Source: Erodium maritimum
Taxonomy: Eukaryota > Streptophyta > Magnoliopsida > Geraniales > Geraniaceae
DNA length: 64,000 bases
Direction of reading: 5' to 3'
Assembly (NCBI GenBank): GCA_963921825.1
Contig: OY997590.1
Location: 59,448,012 to 59,512,011, forward strand
Below, in pieces: positions 1 to 11,175 of this stretch. The notes under the pieces are model-generated. The model was not told where the DNA came from, searched no databases, and saw nothing but the letters and a program-made list of their open reading frames with translations. The position numbers and the translations under genes are program-made. Each line of letters begins with the position of its first letter. Position 1 is the first letter of the stretch.

Positions 1-345
1 ATCTCACAAATTCCAAAGAAATCTCTCCATTTTTAGAAGTTGTCTAACGCCACCGTGCCTGATACGAATGTGTCTCTTCTTACCATTATACACATTATTC
101 TTTACAACGCAAATAGCCGCTTGCGAATCACAGTGTAATGAAATAGGCACAGCTTGCCTTCCCCACACAGGCACATATGCTAATAAGTTCCTCAACCAGT
201 CTGCCTCTTGTCTAGCCAACTCAAGGTCAATGAACTCAGACTCTATGGTAGAGCTGGCTATACACGTCTTCTTCGAAGACTTCAATATTTGTTACTACTA
301 CAGACTCAACATGCTTACTACTACAAATATTGAAACTTCATAAGT
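1..345 (-). mobile_element. Ty1-copia relic, RNase H end
   Basis: A minus-strand reading frame across about 4-285 matches the C-terminal RNase H region of Ty1-copia polyproteins: it has the SQAAICV-type segment and the basic KKRHIRIRH motif that precedes the end of pol. In the family this domain removes the RNA strand of the RNA/DNA hybrid during reverse transcription. The element runs off the window edge, so its length and LTRs cannot be seen. It is a fossil fragment. Its relation to the Copia LTR at 6642-7019, in the same orientation, is possible but unproven. Confidence 0.8.
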
Positions 346-1093
346 TACTTATTTTTGCCTTGTACAACAGGGTTTGGAACAAACTCAACATCACTTTCTT
401 CATCTTCGGTGTCAGCGGCGTAACCGAATTGTTCACTATCTTCTTTGACTGGAAAGTTGGCAGCTACAGGTTGTTCTTGTTTAGGAGAGTTGGCAGCTAC
501 ATGTTGTTCTTTTCATGCTGTGGGGGCTTACGAACTGGTTGTTGTGGTGATTCTGGTGGGAATTCTTGAGCAGGAGACGGAATACCTCTGAACGGGTCGC
601 GGGACGGGGAGTCTGGTATTATGGGGTCCTCTTACTTTTCCCACGTATCGCTCTGGCCAGAGGATGAGTAATCCAGGTAGTAATCGTCAATGAAGGCGGT
701 GGGGTCTTTGTTTTTGGACATCGTGGGTTGTGTTGAGGAAGATTTTGCTGAAGGATGTTGTGTTTGAAATGGGGAAGGTGGATGTCATTTTATAATGCCA
801 AGGGAGAACACTAGGGTTGATATGGAATGAAGAGAGCAAGTTATAAAGTAAAGGTAAAGCATAAAGGTTAATGGAATGGAAACAAAGAAAAAAAAAACAA
901 GCATACATAGCTGTTTTCACGGGTGGTACCAAAAGACTACTACAAGTCACATGGTAATGTCGTTGTAAGGGAATATGTTCCCCTTGATAGAAAGAAATGG
1001 GTGTGCAGACCATAAAACATGCATGCCACCTATCAAACACATAAGTCTTATACTCCTCGTCAGCATTACTGGAGTTTCCTTCTACTTGGTCAG
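346..1093 (-). other. Unassigned stretch downstream of the acidic gene
   Basis: On the minus strand there are short open stretches. One starts at an ATG near 720 (MSKNKDPTAFIDDYYLD) and continues into a proline/serine-rich segment; another, around 687-1040, includes a YVFDRWHACF-like stretch. I recognise no family. The part next to 1093 reads on from the acidic gene in a shifted frame (see the entry for 1094-5736), so this may be the decayed 3' portion of that gene or an element-encoded gene. Confidence 0.3.
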
Positions 1094-2637
1094 CTACATC
1101 TTCAGAGTCACTTGAGTTTTTTTTTCTAATTCATTATCTTCTTTCTCATTATCACTTGATTCTTCCTCATCATCACTTGAATCTTCCTCAGTTTCACTTT
1201 CTCTTTCGTCTTCATCTTTTTCCAACTCACTTGTACTCACATCCCCCTCAATCTGATCACAATGAATGTAAGAACCGCCCCCGGTCGACACCGGTCGAAC
1301 CGGTGAAATTTGGGAAAAGTTGAATTTCCGCCAAAGTCAACCGATGACTCTGGGGGTCATTCGAGACCTTTTCGGGACCCAAAAAGCTTAGTCGTCGTTA
1401 CGGTTAGCTTAGTTGGGTCGTTTTCTTTCAAATGAGTACTTTTGCGAAAAAGTCAAATCCGGGTCAAACGGGGTCGAAGTAAGACTTTTATCGAATTAAA
1501 TAATTGGGCTGAGATATTTTTGGGTAGAGGTGGACCCCATATAAACACATGTCCATGTGTATTGAAGGAGAAGAAAAGGGTGAGAAAAAGACCCTTTGGT
1601 CCCCACTTGTGGACAAAAGAGAGAGAATGGGCTAAAGAACAATTTGAGGTTTTTCCCTTTTAGGTTAAATGTCTTTTGGAGCAAAAATCAGCTCCCACTT
1701 TATCTCTTGGCCGAAAATTGCTAGCTAGGAAGAGATAGAATGGAGCTCCATTGAAGAAGAGAAGAAGAAGGAGAAGAAGAGAAGAAAAGGAAGCTCCTTT
1801 TTGCTTGATTTCTCCACCAAAGTCCCTCATTCTTCCTTATTTCTCATCCTTTCTTCATTTACCAAGGTAAACTCTCAATCAAATCTCATTTTGATGAACT
1901 TTGAGTTGTGGGTTTGGTAGAAATTGCATGAACTAGGCTTGAGTTTCAAGGGTTTGAGGTTTTGATGGTTAAATGGATGAATTGTGGAGAGAAAGGGGAA
2001 GATTTTGATGGAAATGAGTTGGGTTTTGTTAGTTTGATGAAACCCAACCTTGGGTGTTGAAATTTTGGAGTTGAGGTTAATTTTGAGGTTTTTGAGCTTA
2101 ACAATAGAGTTTTGGAGAATCTAGAGCTTGTTAGGAACTTTTTGGAGAAAGGATATATTTTTCCGGCGACCGGAGCTCCGTCCGGTCACCAGAGTTCCGT
2201 CCGGTCACCAGAGTTCCGACCACCGGGTAATGTGACCGGCCATGCCGGGGGAAGGGCCACGAAAATGTGACCGGCCACCCACGGACCACGTGTGGCCGGG
2301 GTGCGGGATTGTCATGTTCGGGTGGTCTTGGGTGAACCTCGGATCGATAATTCACACCCGGAACATATTATATAAGTGATTCGTGAAAATTCAGAAAATG
2401 TGATTAGAAACTTTAATTGCGGAATTAGAACGCTCGGACATCGGAAATTGTTTCCGCCAAGTGCATTGGAACACGTGAATTTAATTAGGATTTATAGAAA
2501 CGAAAACGGAAATTTTCAAAGCCTCGAGGGATGTTTTCCCGATCCCGGGCAGATTCGCCAAGCTGGGCGAAATGGGCCATTTCGGGCCCATTCTGACAAG
2601 TTGAATAATTGGGGGTTAGTTTGGGTATTTCCTTTTT

Positions 2638-3773
2638 GGGTTATTTACGATAAGGTACCCTAATGTTTCGTACACGAACGATAAGGTACCCTAATGAATT
2701 TTGTGTACGATAAGGTACCCTAATGATTCGTCCACGAACGATTTGGTTTAAAATTGGCATATTCCGTTAAAAACTAACGGAATATTCCTCTAAATTAGAC
2801 ATTTGCAGTTAAGTGGGGTGTGAAATGACGATTTTACCCTTTCTTATTTTAAGCTTATAAATTTGATAGATAAAATTACCATTATACCCTTAAGTATATA
2901 ATACAATAAAAATATAATAAATAAATAAATAAATAAATTTAAGTTTTTTTAAATTTAAAAAATTAATTTTTTTTAACATAATAATAAAAAAAGTTTAAAA
3001 TTTTAAAAATATTAAAAAATAAAAAATATTTCAATATTAAATATTAAAAAAATTCAAAAATCATTTTTATTTTTTTAAAAAATCAATTTTATTTATTTAA
3101 AAAAAAGTCTTCGAATCGCAGAGCAAGCTCTGCGATTCGAAGACTGTGAGAGGTGGAAGAGGTAGGAGGAGGCGGCGGTGAGAGGGGGTGGGTGGCTGGG
3201 GACGACGGCGGTGGACGTGGTGGCCGGAGACGACGACGAAGGAGGAGGAGGCGACGCTGGAGGGAGGTCGGGGACGAAGATGAACAGTACCAGTTTATTT
3301 ATTTATTTATTATTTTAATACTTTATTCTTTTATTTAATACTTTATTTTTTATTTAATATTTAAACTTTTTAATATTTTAATATAAAAACTAATTATTAA
3401 AAAAATAAAAACTGATTTTTAAATATAAAAATCTGATTTTAAAAAAATAAAAAATAAATCAGTTTTTAAAAAAATAACTTTAAAAAAATATATAATTTAT
3501 AAATTTTATTTTGAAAATTAAAAATAATTAGAAAATATAAATTAAGGAAAAATAAAAATTGAGGGTATAATGGTCATTTCACTCTTAAGTCAAAAGTCAA
3601 CTGAAATGCCGAAGGGCAAAATAGTCATTCTACATGATTCTGTTAGTTTTTTAACAGCATTAAACCAAATCGTTCGTGGACGAATCATTAGGGTACCTTA
3701 TCGTACACAAAATTCATTAGGGTACCTTATCGTTCGTGGACGAAACATTAGGGTACCTTATCGTAAATAACCC
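2638..3773. mobile_element. Non-autonomous Mutator-like element in the solo LTR
   Basis: Terminal inverted repeats of about 115 bp (2638-2755 and about 3655-3773) begin GGGTTATTTACGATAAGGTA and contain several copies of GATAAGGTACCCTAATG. They are flanked by a perfect 9-bp target duplication, TTCCTTTTT (2629-2637 and 3774-3782). Long inverted repeats plus a 9-bp duplication are the hallmark of the Mutator superfamily. The interior is very AT-rich except for a GC/purine-rich island (about 3106-3290) with a perfect palindrome. No transposase is encoded, so movement would need an enzyme from elsewhere. The only open frame, at 3153-3338, is Gly/Arg-rich low complexity and I do not call it a gene. 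Confidence 0.9.
3106..3145. repeat. Perfect 19-bp palindrome
   Basis: AGTCTTCGAATCGCAGAGC (3106-3124), two A residues, then its exact reverse complement (3127-3145). It lies at the AT-rich/GC-rich boundary inside the Mutator-like element. As RNA it would form a 19-bp hairpin with a 2-nt spacer, as DNA a cruciform. Confidence 0.95.
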
Positions 3774-5739
3774 TTCCTTTTTCAACCACCCGTGAATTAT
3801 TATTAATTCTCGTATTATTTGTGATCTTAGACGTTGTTCCCGATCACGGCGGAGGAGGCTACTAGGCGACTCGTGGTTGCTCGTGTTGGATAGCGGTTGA
3901 GGTAGGGAAAAGTAGCGAATACCGGTTTAATTGCGGAAAGTTACTAGTATGCATATAGGTTACGAATTCTCGATATAATATAGAATCGTATGTAGGATGT
4001 GAATAACTAGCGTAGTCGTATAAATATGGAACCACTTGCGGCCATGTCGTGCCGTAGGTGTGGGAATTGCTGTGCTGTAGTATCACATGCGGGTCCCTGG
4101 TTGGGCTCGTAGGATTTCGTGTTGGTTGTGTATGTTGGGATTAGTAGCTTGTATTGTTTGATATGTGTTATGTCCGCCGTTAAATTAAGGATCATGATAT
4201 GCTACGAGAACGTGGTGAATGTTAGTGTGAGTTATTGTCTTGTGCTATGATCGGGTGAATGATAGACTGATGTGGTGTGTTTGGTAAGATTTGTTCTGTA
4301 TGGTATGCGTGTACGATATGTTTGGTGTGAGATGTCCGAGGAAGGTGTTCCGGTCCGATATCGTGGCTGATGTTGTGTGTTCCGGCACGATATGTTTTGA
4401 GGCGCTGTGTTCCGGTCCGATACCTATATCGACAGAGGGTTCCGATATAGGATATCTAGGCTGAGGCTTCTGGTATGATATCTATACCGTGGAGGATTCT
4501 GGTATAGGATATCTAGGCCGAGGATTGGTTCCGGTGCGATACATGTACCGTAGAGGATTCTGGTACACGTTATTTAGAGCCGAGGAGGGTATTCCAGAGT
4601 AATGTTTATACCGTAGAGGATTCCGGTATAGGGTGCCTATGCCGAGGTTGAGTTTCCGGTATGGTATGTGTGATGTGATTAGTACCCCGTGCTACGGGAA
4701 GATACCCGACCGACGGAGGATTCCGGTCCGCTATATTATGAGTTGTACCCCAATGCTGTGTGTTTCGGGAAGATATCTAGGCCGATGTCGAGTTCGGTAC
4801 GATATCATGAGCCGGGCTATAGAAGCCGGCGCATTGCTCTGGGATACTAAGGATGTGGAAGTAGTTACTAATGATATTACTCTATGTGTTGATATGTTTC
4901 GGTTCGTTGTGGTGACTTATGCCTGTTATGTGATCTTATGTGATTTTGAATACATTTATATCCGAGTTCATTGTATTGTCGTGCGAGTTCGCACGCGTGG
5001 TCGATTGTGAGATAACCGTGGTCGTTGTCCATTGAGATTTGGTTAGGTGATTGGTGCGAAGAGCATAGTTGAGAAGAATTGCATGAGTGTCGGTTCAGTA
5101 TCGAGTTGATTTACGGGTTGCTCCTGAGTGGGGTCAAGCGTTGTCTTGGGTTACTTGTTTAACTGATTTGTTAGTTATTGTGCTTACTAGTATGCCATAA
5201 TTGGACGGTTACCCGTGGTGGTGAGCGGATAGCTCATCTCCTTAACTATTTTTTCCTACTGAGCGAAAGCTCACCCCCTTCAATACTGTTTTACAAGTTT
5301 CGACCGTGAGTTGGTTAAGAGGACGTTTCGGAGTTGGGGAGCTTAATGAGAGTCCTAGTTGGATGGTCTAGAGACGTACTTTCTTTTTGTATTAAACTCC
5401 TTATTATTTGGTTTTCGAGCTTTTGTACTAGACTTTGTTTTATTGTGGTTTTTGAGTTGTGACTCTTATTATCAGGATTGATCGGTTTAAACTATTATTG
5501 GAGATTAATTTTGTTTTAAACTTTATTTATTTATTATTACTTTTAGTTCACGTCTCGAGTCCGGTCAAAACCGCATTTGGGGCGTGACAATGAACCTGAT
5601 CACACTTATGTTGTTCCTTAATCAAATCATCATCAATAAGCTTTTCCCCAAACATCTCAACCTCTTCAATATCCTCGTCGTCTGAGGCTTCATCAACTAA
5701 TCTTCTGATAACTTTCAGTTTCGGAGGTCGACCCATCTA

Positions 5740-6641
5740 CATTCATAAACCAGTATCCATGATTCCGAGCATATTTTTATTATCAAAAACCTCATTTTTT
5801 TTTTCTTTCCTCTACTGTCAATATATTGTACGAACTAACCCTAACTAGCATGCACTCATAAACAAGTCTCAAATCATAGCAATGTTTAGAGTTTCATGAT
5901 TCAGACCATTTTTTTCAAACCCTAACATAAAATCGTTTATTTTCCCTGAATAGTTTGTTTCTTCTACTGCCACTGAACGCATGCAACAAACCCTAACTAT
6001 ATTTCGAACTTTCAACATCCATATACAGTTTATGATATGATTTACTCAAACCCTAACAAACTTTAAACCCAAAGAACAATGAATATAGACAAGAGCTTAC
6101 CTCAATCAACCAACAACTTCAGTAGTAGGCCTCCTCCAGCTATTCCTCTTCCTTAGGGTTTGAGAAATCGAGAGATGGAGTTGAGAGAAGGTCATAAAGA
6201 TGAGAGAGTTTAGAGATTTTAGACAAATGAGAGGTATGTTTGACTTCACCCCTCTAATTCGAAATTCAGGGGTATTTTAGACATTTCATCTCAAAAACTA
6301 ACAACTCAGTTATCTTAGACGGTATTCGTTAGTTCTTATAAAATGACACTACCTTTGGTATATGATATGTGACAAAATGTGACGCGTAGTTAGGATGTGA
6401 AAAACACATTTCCCAAATAGTTAGGATTCGTCGTTTTCACTATATATAATAAATCCGTTGTCCAAAAAGTTGACAGGTATGAATAATTTGTTTGGACAGT
6501 GATCCATGTTCGGCCAACAATGATTAAGGGATTTTTTTAGTAATACCTTAATGCATGTCACATATACAAAACAAATCGATATTACGATTCAAAGATTTTT
6601 CATATGATTCAAAAGCAAAAATCTAGGGCTCTGATACCAAT
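5740..6641. other. Leader, promoter region and flank of the acidic gene
   Basis: Contains the leader intron (5737-6100) and putative leader exon of the minus-strand acidic gene, then AT-rich flank. A segment ending near 6416 reads on the minus strand as GGGAAATGTGTTTTTCACAT, which could be the end of a DNA transposon, but I could not find its partner. The last 200 bp next to the primer site are the leader of the Copia LTR at 6642-7019. Confidence 0.35.
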
Positions 6642-7019
6642 TGAAGGATCGAAAAACATCATATGTTAGTAGAGGAATTAAAACGTTCGATCCAAAGCCA
6701 AACATATTGCATCAAAATCATTGTTAAAACTGTAAAATCACTTACTTGATATGTAGAGAAAATCCGATTTTAGCTTAGAAAACACGAAGCCTATAGTCTA
6801 TCCACACCGAGTAACCTTTGATGCTTTTAACCAATTGAGACGATTACGGAGGAAGAAATATTCTTCTTTCTTGTATGGGAGAGAATAGAAAAAGGGAGGG
6901 TGGAGAGAAAAATAAGAACCACTCTCTTAACCCTAATCTCTATCCTTAAATACTATTTCCTATTTGGACTAAGAACCAATTGGACTTTAAAACCGATTGG
7001 GCCTCGGGCAAACCCAACA
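6642..7019 (-). mobile_element. Ty1-copia LTR with primer-binding site
   Basis: A 378-bp LTR on the minus strand, starting TGTTGGGTTTGCCCGAGGCC (plus position 7019) and ending TTCA (plus 6642). Immediately inside, plus 6627-6639 reads GGCTCTGATACCA, the complement of the TGGTATCAGAGC primer site for initiator tRNA-Met. It is therefore the 5' LTR of a Copia element; only about 200 bp of its leader follow and no gag-pol is seen. It is a broken fossil. Confidence 0.75.
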
Positions 7020-7784
7020 CTTATACCATTATGCTAGGTTCTCATATATTCAGGGTGTTCTATGGAACACTCTTTACTCCCTTAGTTCCGCCCCTACGTA
7101 TGCCTCAAGCTCATTTTTCTTCATCTAAAAGCAACCATGGATGTTGGGAAAATTTTTCTATTGCTATTATTAAATCTGGTGCTTGTTGTGCGCAAGATAA
7201 AGACAAGGTGGATGTAGAAAGGTATAAAATATGCTATGACATGTCCTCGCTCCATAAAATTTAAATTTTATCAAATCGTAGAGCTTTCAATATTTTTGGT
7301 TTGATAATTACATAAACCAAGACCAACTATATTGGAAAATTTTGGTCTTATAAAAAGGTTCGAAATTATTTAAAAATACTGACTATCAGACTCTCGTATT
7401 GCTTTATTTTTTTGTTGTAAATCTCACTCTCGTTGATCTTTCATCTTCGACGAGATATAATAAAAGTAAATAACTAAGAATGTTAGAAGTTAATTTTTGT
7501 ACTGAAGATTTGTGTCAATATGATTTATTTAATTGCAAAAGATATTATATTTAGTCTTTTTGTTTTTTCAAATGAGTATCCTAATTTTTTTTTATCTTTT
7601 CTGCTATCCTGACAAACTTTTATTTTCAGTGTAGTCTTTTCTGTTCAATTTTGGACGTAAAATGGTCATATATCTGACATATAACCAATTTTTTCAAAAA
7701 TAATAATAATACTAAAATGCCCTTGGGGATTCAAATCTATTTATTCCCCTTATGTTCTTCTGCCCCATTTAGTATGAAGCAATT
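7020..7784. other. AT-rich flank, nothing recognised
   Basis: No convincing gene. An open frame at 6980-7264 has no family resemblance and overlaps the Copia LTR. The stretch 7540-7740 is T-rich, like the ends of small inverted-repeat elements, but I found no partner. Confidence 0.3.
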
Positions 7785-7806
7785 GATATTTCCCTTTAAG
7801 GAATCA

Positions 7807-8380
7807 GGTGGCGGAGTTGGAATGGGTTGTGTGACCATAAACTCAAAAGAGGTATGAGTTTCAAAATTCTGAATGACTTTAATTTATCTCTGCTTGGCAA
7901 GCAGGGTTGGAGATTAATGAACAACCCGAGAAGTCTGGTGGCCCATATTATGAAGGCCAAGTACTATCCGATGTCTGAATTTATTCATGTAGAGTCACGT
8001 CTAAATGCCAGCCCTATCTGGAACAGTGTTTGGCGGCCAAGGAGATCGTGTCCGGTGGAATCAGAAGTAGAATTGGATCTGGAGAGGACACAAGGGTCCT
8101 TGGGTCGGCTTGGTTGTCCTCTGAGTCAGGATTGGTTCAAGTAGAACCGATTGGCATCAAAAGCTGGTCAGTTAGTGATTTAATGGTGGGGGGTACGAGG
8201 AAGTGGAATGCGGACCTGGTCACTAGAATTTTTGATCCGATGGACGCGGTTAATATTTTACGGGTCCCCCTGAGTTCGAGTCTGTCGGAGGATGGCTGGT
8301 ACTGGAAAGGGACCCGAAATGGGCAATATAGTGTGAAGGAAGTGTATCGTGCCTTGCAGGCTGCAGGGGGGAGGTGGAAC
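7807..8380 (+). pseudogene. LINE ORF2, RT C-terminal segment
   Basis: About 190 codons in two overlapping frames match the segment after the RT palm in plant LINE ORF2. The first covers FNLSLLGKQGWRLMNNPRSL and a KAKYYPMSEF motif; the other runs through a Trp-rich stretch (DGWYWKGTRNGQYSVKEVYR) that leads to the zinc-binding domain. The frame shift between them near 8030-8140 and the missing RT palm make it a pseudogene. It continues at 11176, after the inserted LTR. Confidence 0.85.
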
Positions 8381-11170
8381 TGTAAAGACCGTATAAATTA
8401 AAAGAAAGAAACGATTTAAATTTTATCGAGTTGTAACGGCGGAGTTGAAAACGGATCGGAAAAATTGGATCGAGTACGAAAAGAAAAAAAAAAGGAGAAG
8501 AAAGGGGAGCGTGACACAGACCTGGGCTGGTCAAGTGGACAGACCCAGTCCACACGCAGGCCCATGCGTGTCACCCAGGCCCACGACGGGCGAAGCCCAA
8601 CTGCAAACCCTAAGACGCAAACTCGACCCTTCAGCTCCATATTTTGCACACGCTTCCCGAAGCTGCCTCTTTCCTCTCTCTCGCGAATCTCGCTCTCCTT
8701 TCCCCTCTCGCTCATGCTGAACAAGCACCACCGCCGCACGCGTTCGAGCTTCAACCTCGCCGGCGACATACCCCGATACCTCGTTGGTAAGGGAACGACG
8801 CCGGGGCTCCGTTTCCCTCTCAGCTACTCCACTTTTTTCCGCACCCTCTTAAGAGTTTTCGCCGCCATCCCTGAAACAACGACGAACCCTCGCCTCGCCG
8901 GGGGTCTCAGTCCAGATCGACGGTGTACCGGTACGTCCACCCTTCCCGATGACTTTTCCCACCTGAAAACCCCACTCGAGAGCCGTCTCCTGGGCCGGAA
9001 CCCCTCGCGACCACTCCTGCTTCCATGACGACGAGCTCAGCCAGATCCGCGGTAGGAATCGACTCCCTGTCACCGATGCACTCCCTCCGAGCTCCCGTCG
9101 CCGCTGTTGCCGCCGACGATGGTCGGAACCCTCGTCCCTCGACTCGGGCCAGTTCTGAGTGGCGGGTCAGGCCGGGCGGAAACTTTGGGCCGGCCGTGTT
9201 GAACTGTTGGGCCAGACGAGCGAAAGTGGGCCGGACCGGGCCTGGAAGGGTTGGGCCTTAATCCTCGTGTCGGGCCTAGAAACCGGGACTCAGGTCTGGG
9301 CCGGACCCGGGTCGGGTCAGGCTTTTGGACCGGGTCGGAACCGGGTCAACCCGGTTTCAAATAAAAATATTTTAAAGATCAGATTAAATAATTAACTTTA
9401 TTTAATTAAAGGTGAGAAATTGATGGTTTGATTTAAACATCAGATGACCTTTGGACTTTTATCAGTATTGATTTTGACGATTTATTTGTCAACCTAGACG
9501 GGGCTTCGCCCGAGAACGAAGAACTTGGACCCGAGCTAGAAGAACGAAGATCACGCCGGAACCCGTGTGAAGAACGAAGTAGAAACTACCGAGCTTGACA
9601 ACAGAGTGTTAGAGGAAGACCACAAGGTAGGGAAAGTCTAACTACTCGAGTATTTCAATACTAGTATGCTTATTAGGTTAATAAAATCGGAAAGGTCCTA
9701 AAATTGCATATAGGATGCAAATCACTAGAATAAGCGTCTTTCAATTACTAATAATCGGACGAGTCTAGAAATGCATGATTAGGATGCAAATCACTAGTTA
9801 ACTCGCTTTCAATACTTGAGAATTTATTTACTGGTAGAGAGGCCGTGATGAGCCCTCGGATTAGTTGTTGTGCTAGGTTTACATGCTTGGTTGCTAGTTA
9901 TTAGGATAATCAAGAGTCTAATGAAACTAGTTTAATTTTATGTTCGATTGGTTGATTGTTTACTTGCTTGGTTGAGTGATTGCGTGTTGAATTACTTGTT
10001 TGATGAATTATAGTGCTTGTTTCCTTATTCTTATTCTTGAAATGTTTGTTTGTTCGGTTTGGTACTACACCGGGGGGGGGGGGGGGGGGGGGTAATCCGG
10101 TGCCGTTATGGTGGTTGGAGTTTGACAGATACTGTGAGATATTGGTTGATTATTGGAGCCTGAGGGCATTGGTTATTGGATATTGTAAGGATTGATTATT
10201 GGAGCCCGAGGGCATTGGTTACTAGACCCGGTGGAACATTTGGATGGTTTACCTTGTGAGGATTAGTTATTGGTTGATTCACCCAAGTGTATGCGTCCTA
10301 CGGGAGTATTACCCTGGTTCCCTATGACAGATGGTCCCTTGGAGACGTTTCTGAGAATCCCGATGATATGCATCCTCCTAGGGATGTTTCCGGCATTCTC
10401 AACGTTATGCGTCTCCTATGGACCGAGGGAAAATCCGATATGACACAGAGAGTATTGTGGATCGGAGGGTGGCGACTACATGTCCCACGACATTATTCTA
10501 CTTGTCCCGATGACATATGATCCTTTGGATACGTTTCTGAGAATCCCGATGATATGCGTCCTCCTAGGGATGTTTCCGGCATTCTCAACGTTATGTGTCT
10601 CCTCTGAACCGAGGGAAAATCCGACATGACACAACGAGTATTGTGGATCGGAGGGTGGCGACTTCATGTCCCACGGCATTACTTGAACGTTCTATCTTCT
10701 ATTGAGTATTTAAGAAATGCATTGATTCTCTTATTTTCCTACGATCATTATTGATCCTTTGAAATTGTTAAACAATCGGTTGGCCTCCGTATTTCATCAT
10801 CGGTTTGGTTTCTTGTTTATTAAAGATTTGATTGAACTTGTGAACTCCTATTTATTAAACTATAAAGGGCGACCGGTTATGCTTTTTCCCTACTAAGCGT
10901 AAGCTCACCCCTCCTGTCTTTGTGGTGTTTCAGGTGTTGAGCGGGAGCAGTATTAGCTGGACTCTCGGAGCTTGGGAGCTACGAGGGTTTAGCTAGGTTT
11001 AGAGACGTGCACCTTTTGTGTTGGATTTTGTATTTATTACTGAGCTGTGACTCTTACTTTTGAAGTTTTATATTAGTCTGAAACTCAATTTATTTTCCCT
11101 TATCTTGTTTTAATTGCAAATCGCTAGTCACGTCTCGAGTCTGGTCAAGAATCGGATTTGGGGCGTGACA
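8381..11170 (+). mobile_element. Solo Gypsy-type LTR, family B
   Basis: 2,790 bp, beginning TGTAAAGACCG and ending GGGGCGTGACA, flanked by the target duplication GGAAC (8376-8380 and 11171-11175). No internal region is present, so it is a solo LTR. It lies within the LINE and is therefore younger than it. The ends resemble family A, but the body differs. It includes a pyrimidine/GC-rich block (8480-9260), a run of about 20 G (10073-10092) and a tandem duplication with a 186-bp period. Confidence 0.9.
10335..10690 (+). repeat. 186-bp tandem duplication in the solo LTR
   Basis: Two adjacent copies of a block of about 186 bp; for example CGTTTCTGAGAATCCCGATG appears at about 10345 and again at about 10531. 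The copies differ at scattered positions. Internal tandem repeats are common in long Gypsy LTRs. Confidence 0.85.
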
Positions 11171-11175
11171 GGAAC

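Larger units (their letters stand above)
1267..5589 (+). mobile_element. Solo Gypsy-type LTR, family A
   Basis: The segment starts TGTAAGAACCG and ends GGGGCGTGACA, with the 5-bp target duplication ATGAA on both sides (1262-1266 and 5590-5594). No internal coding region is present, so this is a solo LTR left by recombination between the two LTRs of a Ty3-gypsy element. Without the inserted DNA transposon (2638-3773 plus one 9-bp duplication) it is about 3.2 kb. Its ends match those of the LTRs of the complete element at 17299-36518. The stretch about 4320-4840 holds degenerate repeats of roughly 60 bp (CCGGT..GATAT..GCCGAGG). Confidence 0.9.
1094..5736 (-). pseudogene. Acidic-protein gene split by a solo LTR
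   Basis: Minus-strand gene of unknown function. The start is the ATG at 5736-5734, directly after a good intron acceptor (GTAG); a matching donor (GAG|GTAAGC) lies at 6101/6100, giving a 364-bp intron in the 5' leader. The leader upstream is CT-rich and contains CAAACCCTAA, typical of plant leaders. The protein begins MGRPPKLKVIRRLVDEASDD and is very rich in Asp, Glu and Ser; no catalytic motif is visible. A solo LTR (1267-5589) sits inside the coding sequence. The codons on its two sides are in the same frame once the LTR and one copy of its ATGAA duplication are set aside. Further on, a run of nine A (1117-1125) ends the frame, while acidic sequence of the same kind continues in the next frame. 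Acidic N-termini like this occur in Mutator-like transposases, so it may belong to an element rather than the host. Confidence 0.55.

Noticed and set aside
3153-3338. Gly/Arg-rich small protein in the Mutator-like element
   Set aside because: Pure low-complexity translation of a purine-rich microsatellite; no start context or homology.
9841-9870. Hammerhead-ribozyme-like CTGATGAG/GAAA core (retrozyme)
   Set aside because: Only GTGATGAGCC is present; the required CTGATGA and GAAAC pairings are not there, and I saw no complete core elsewhere.
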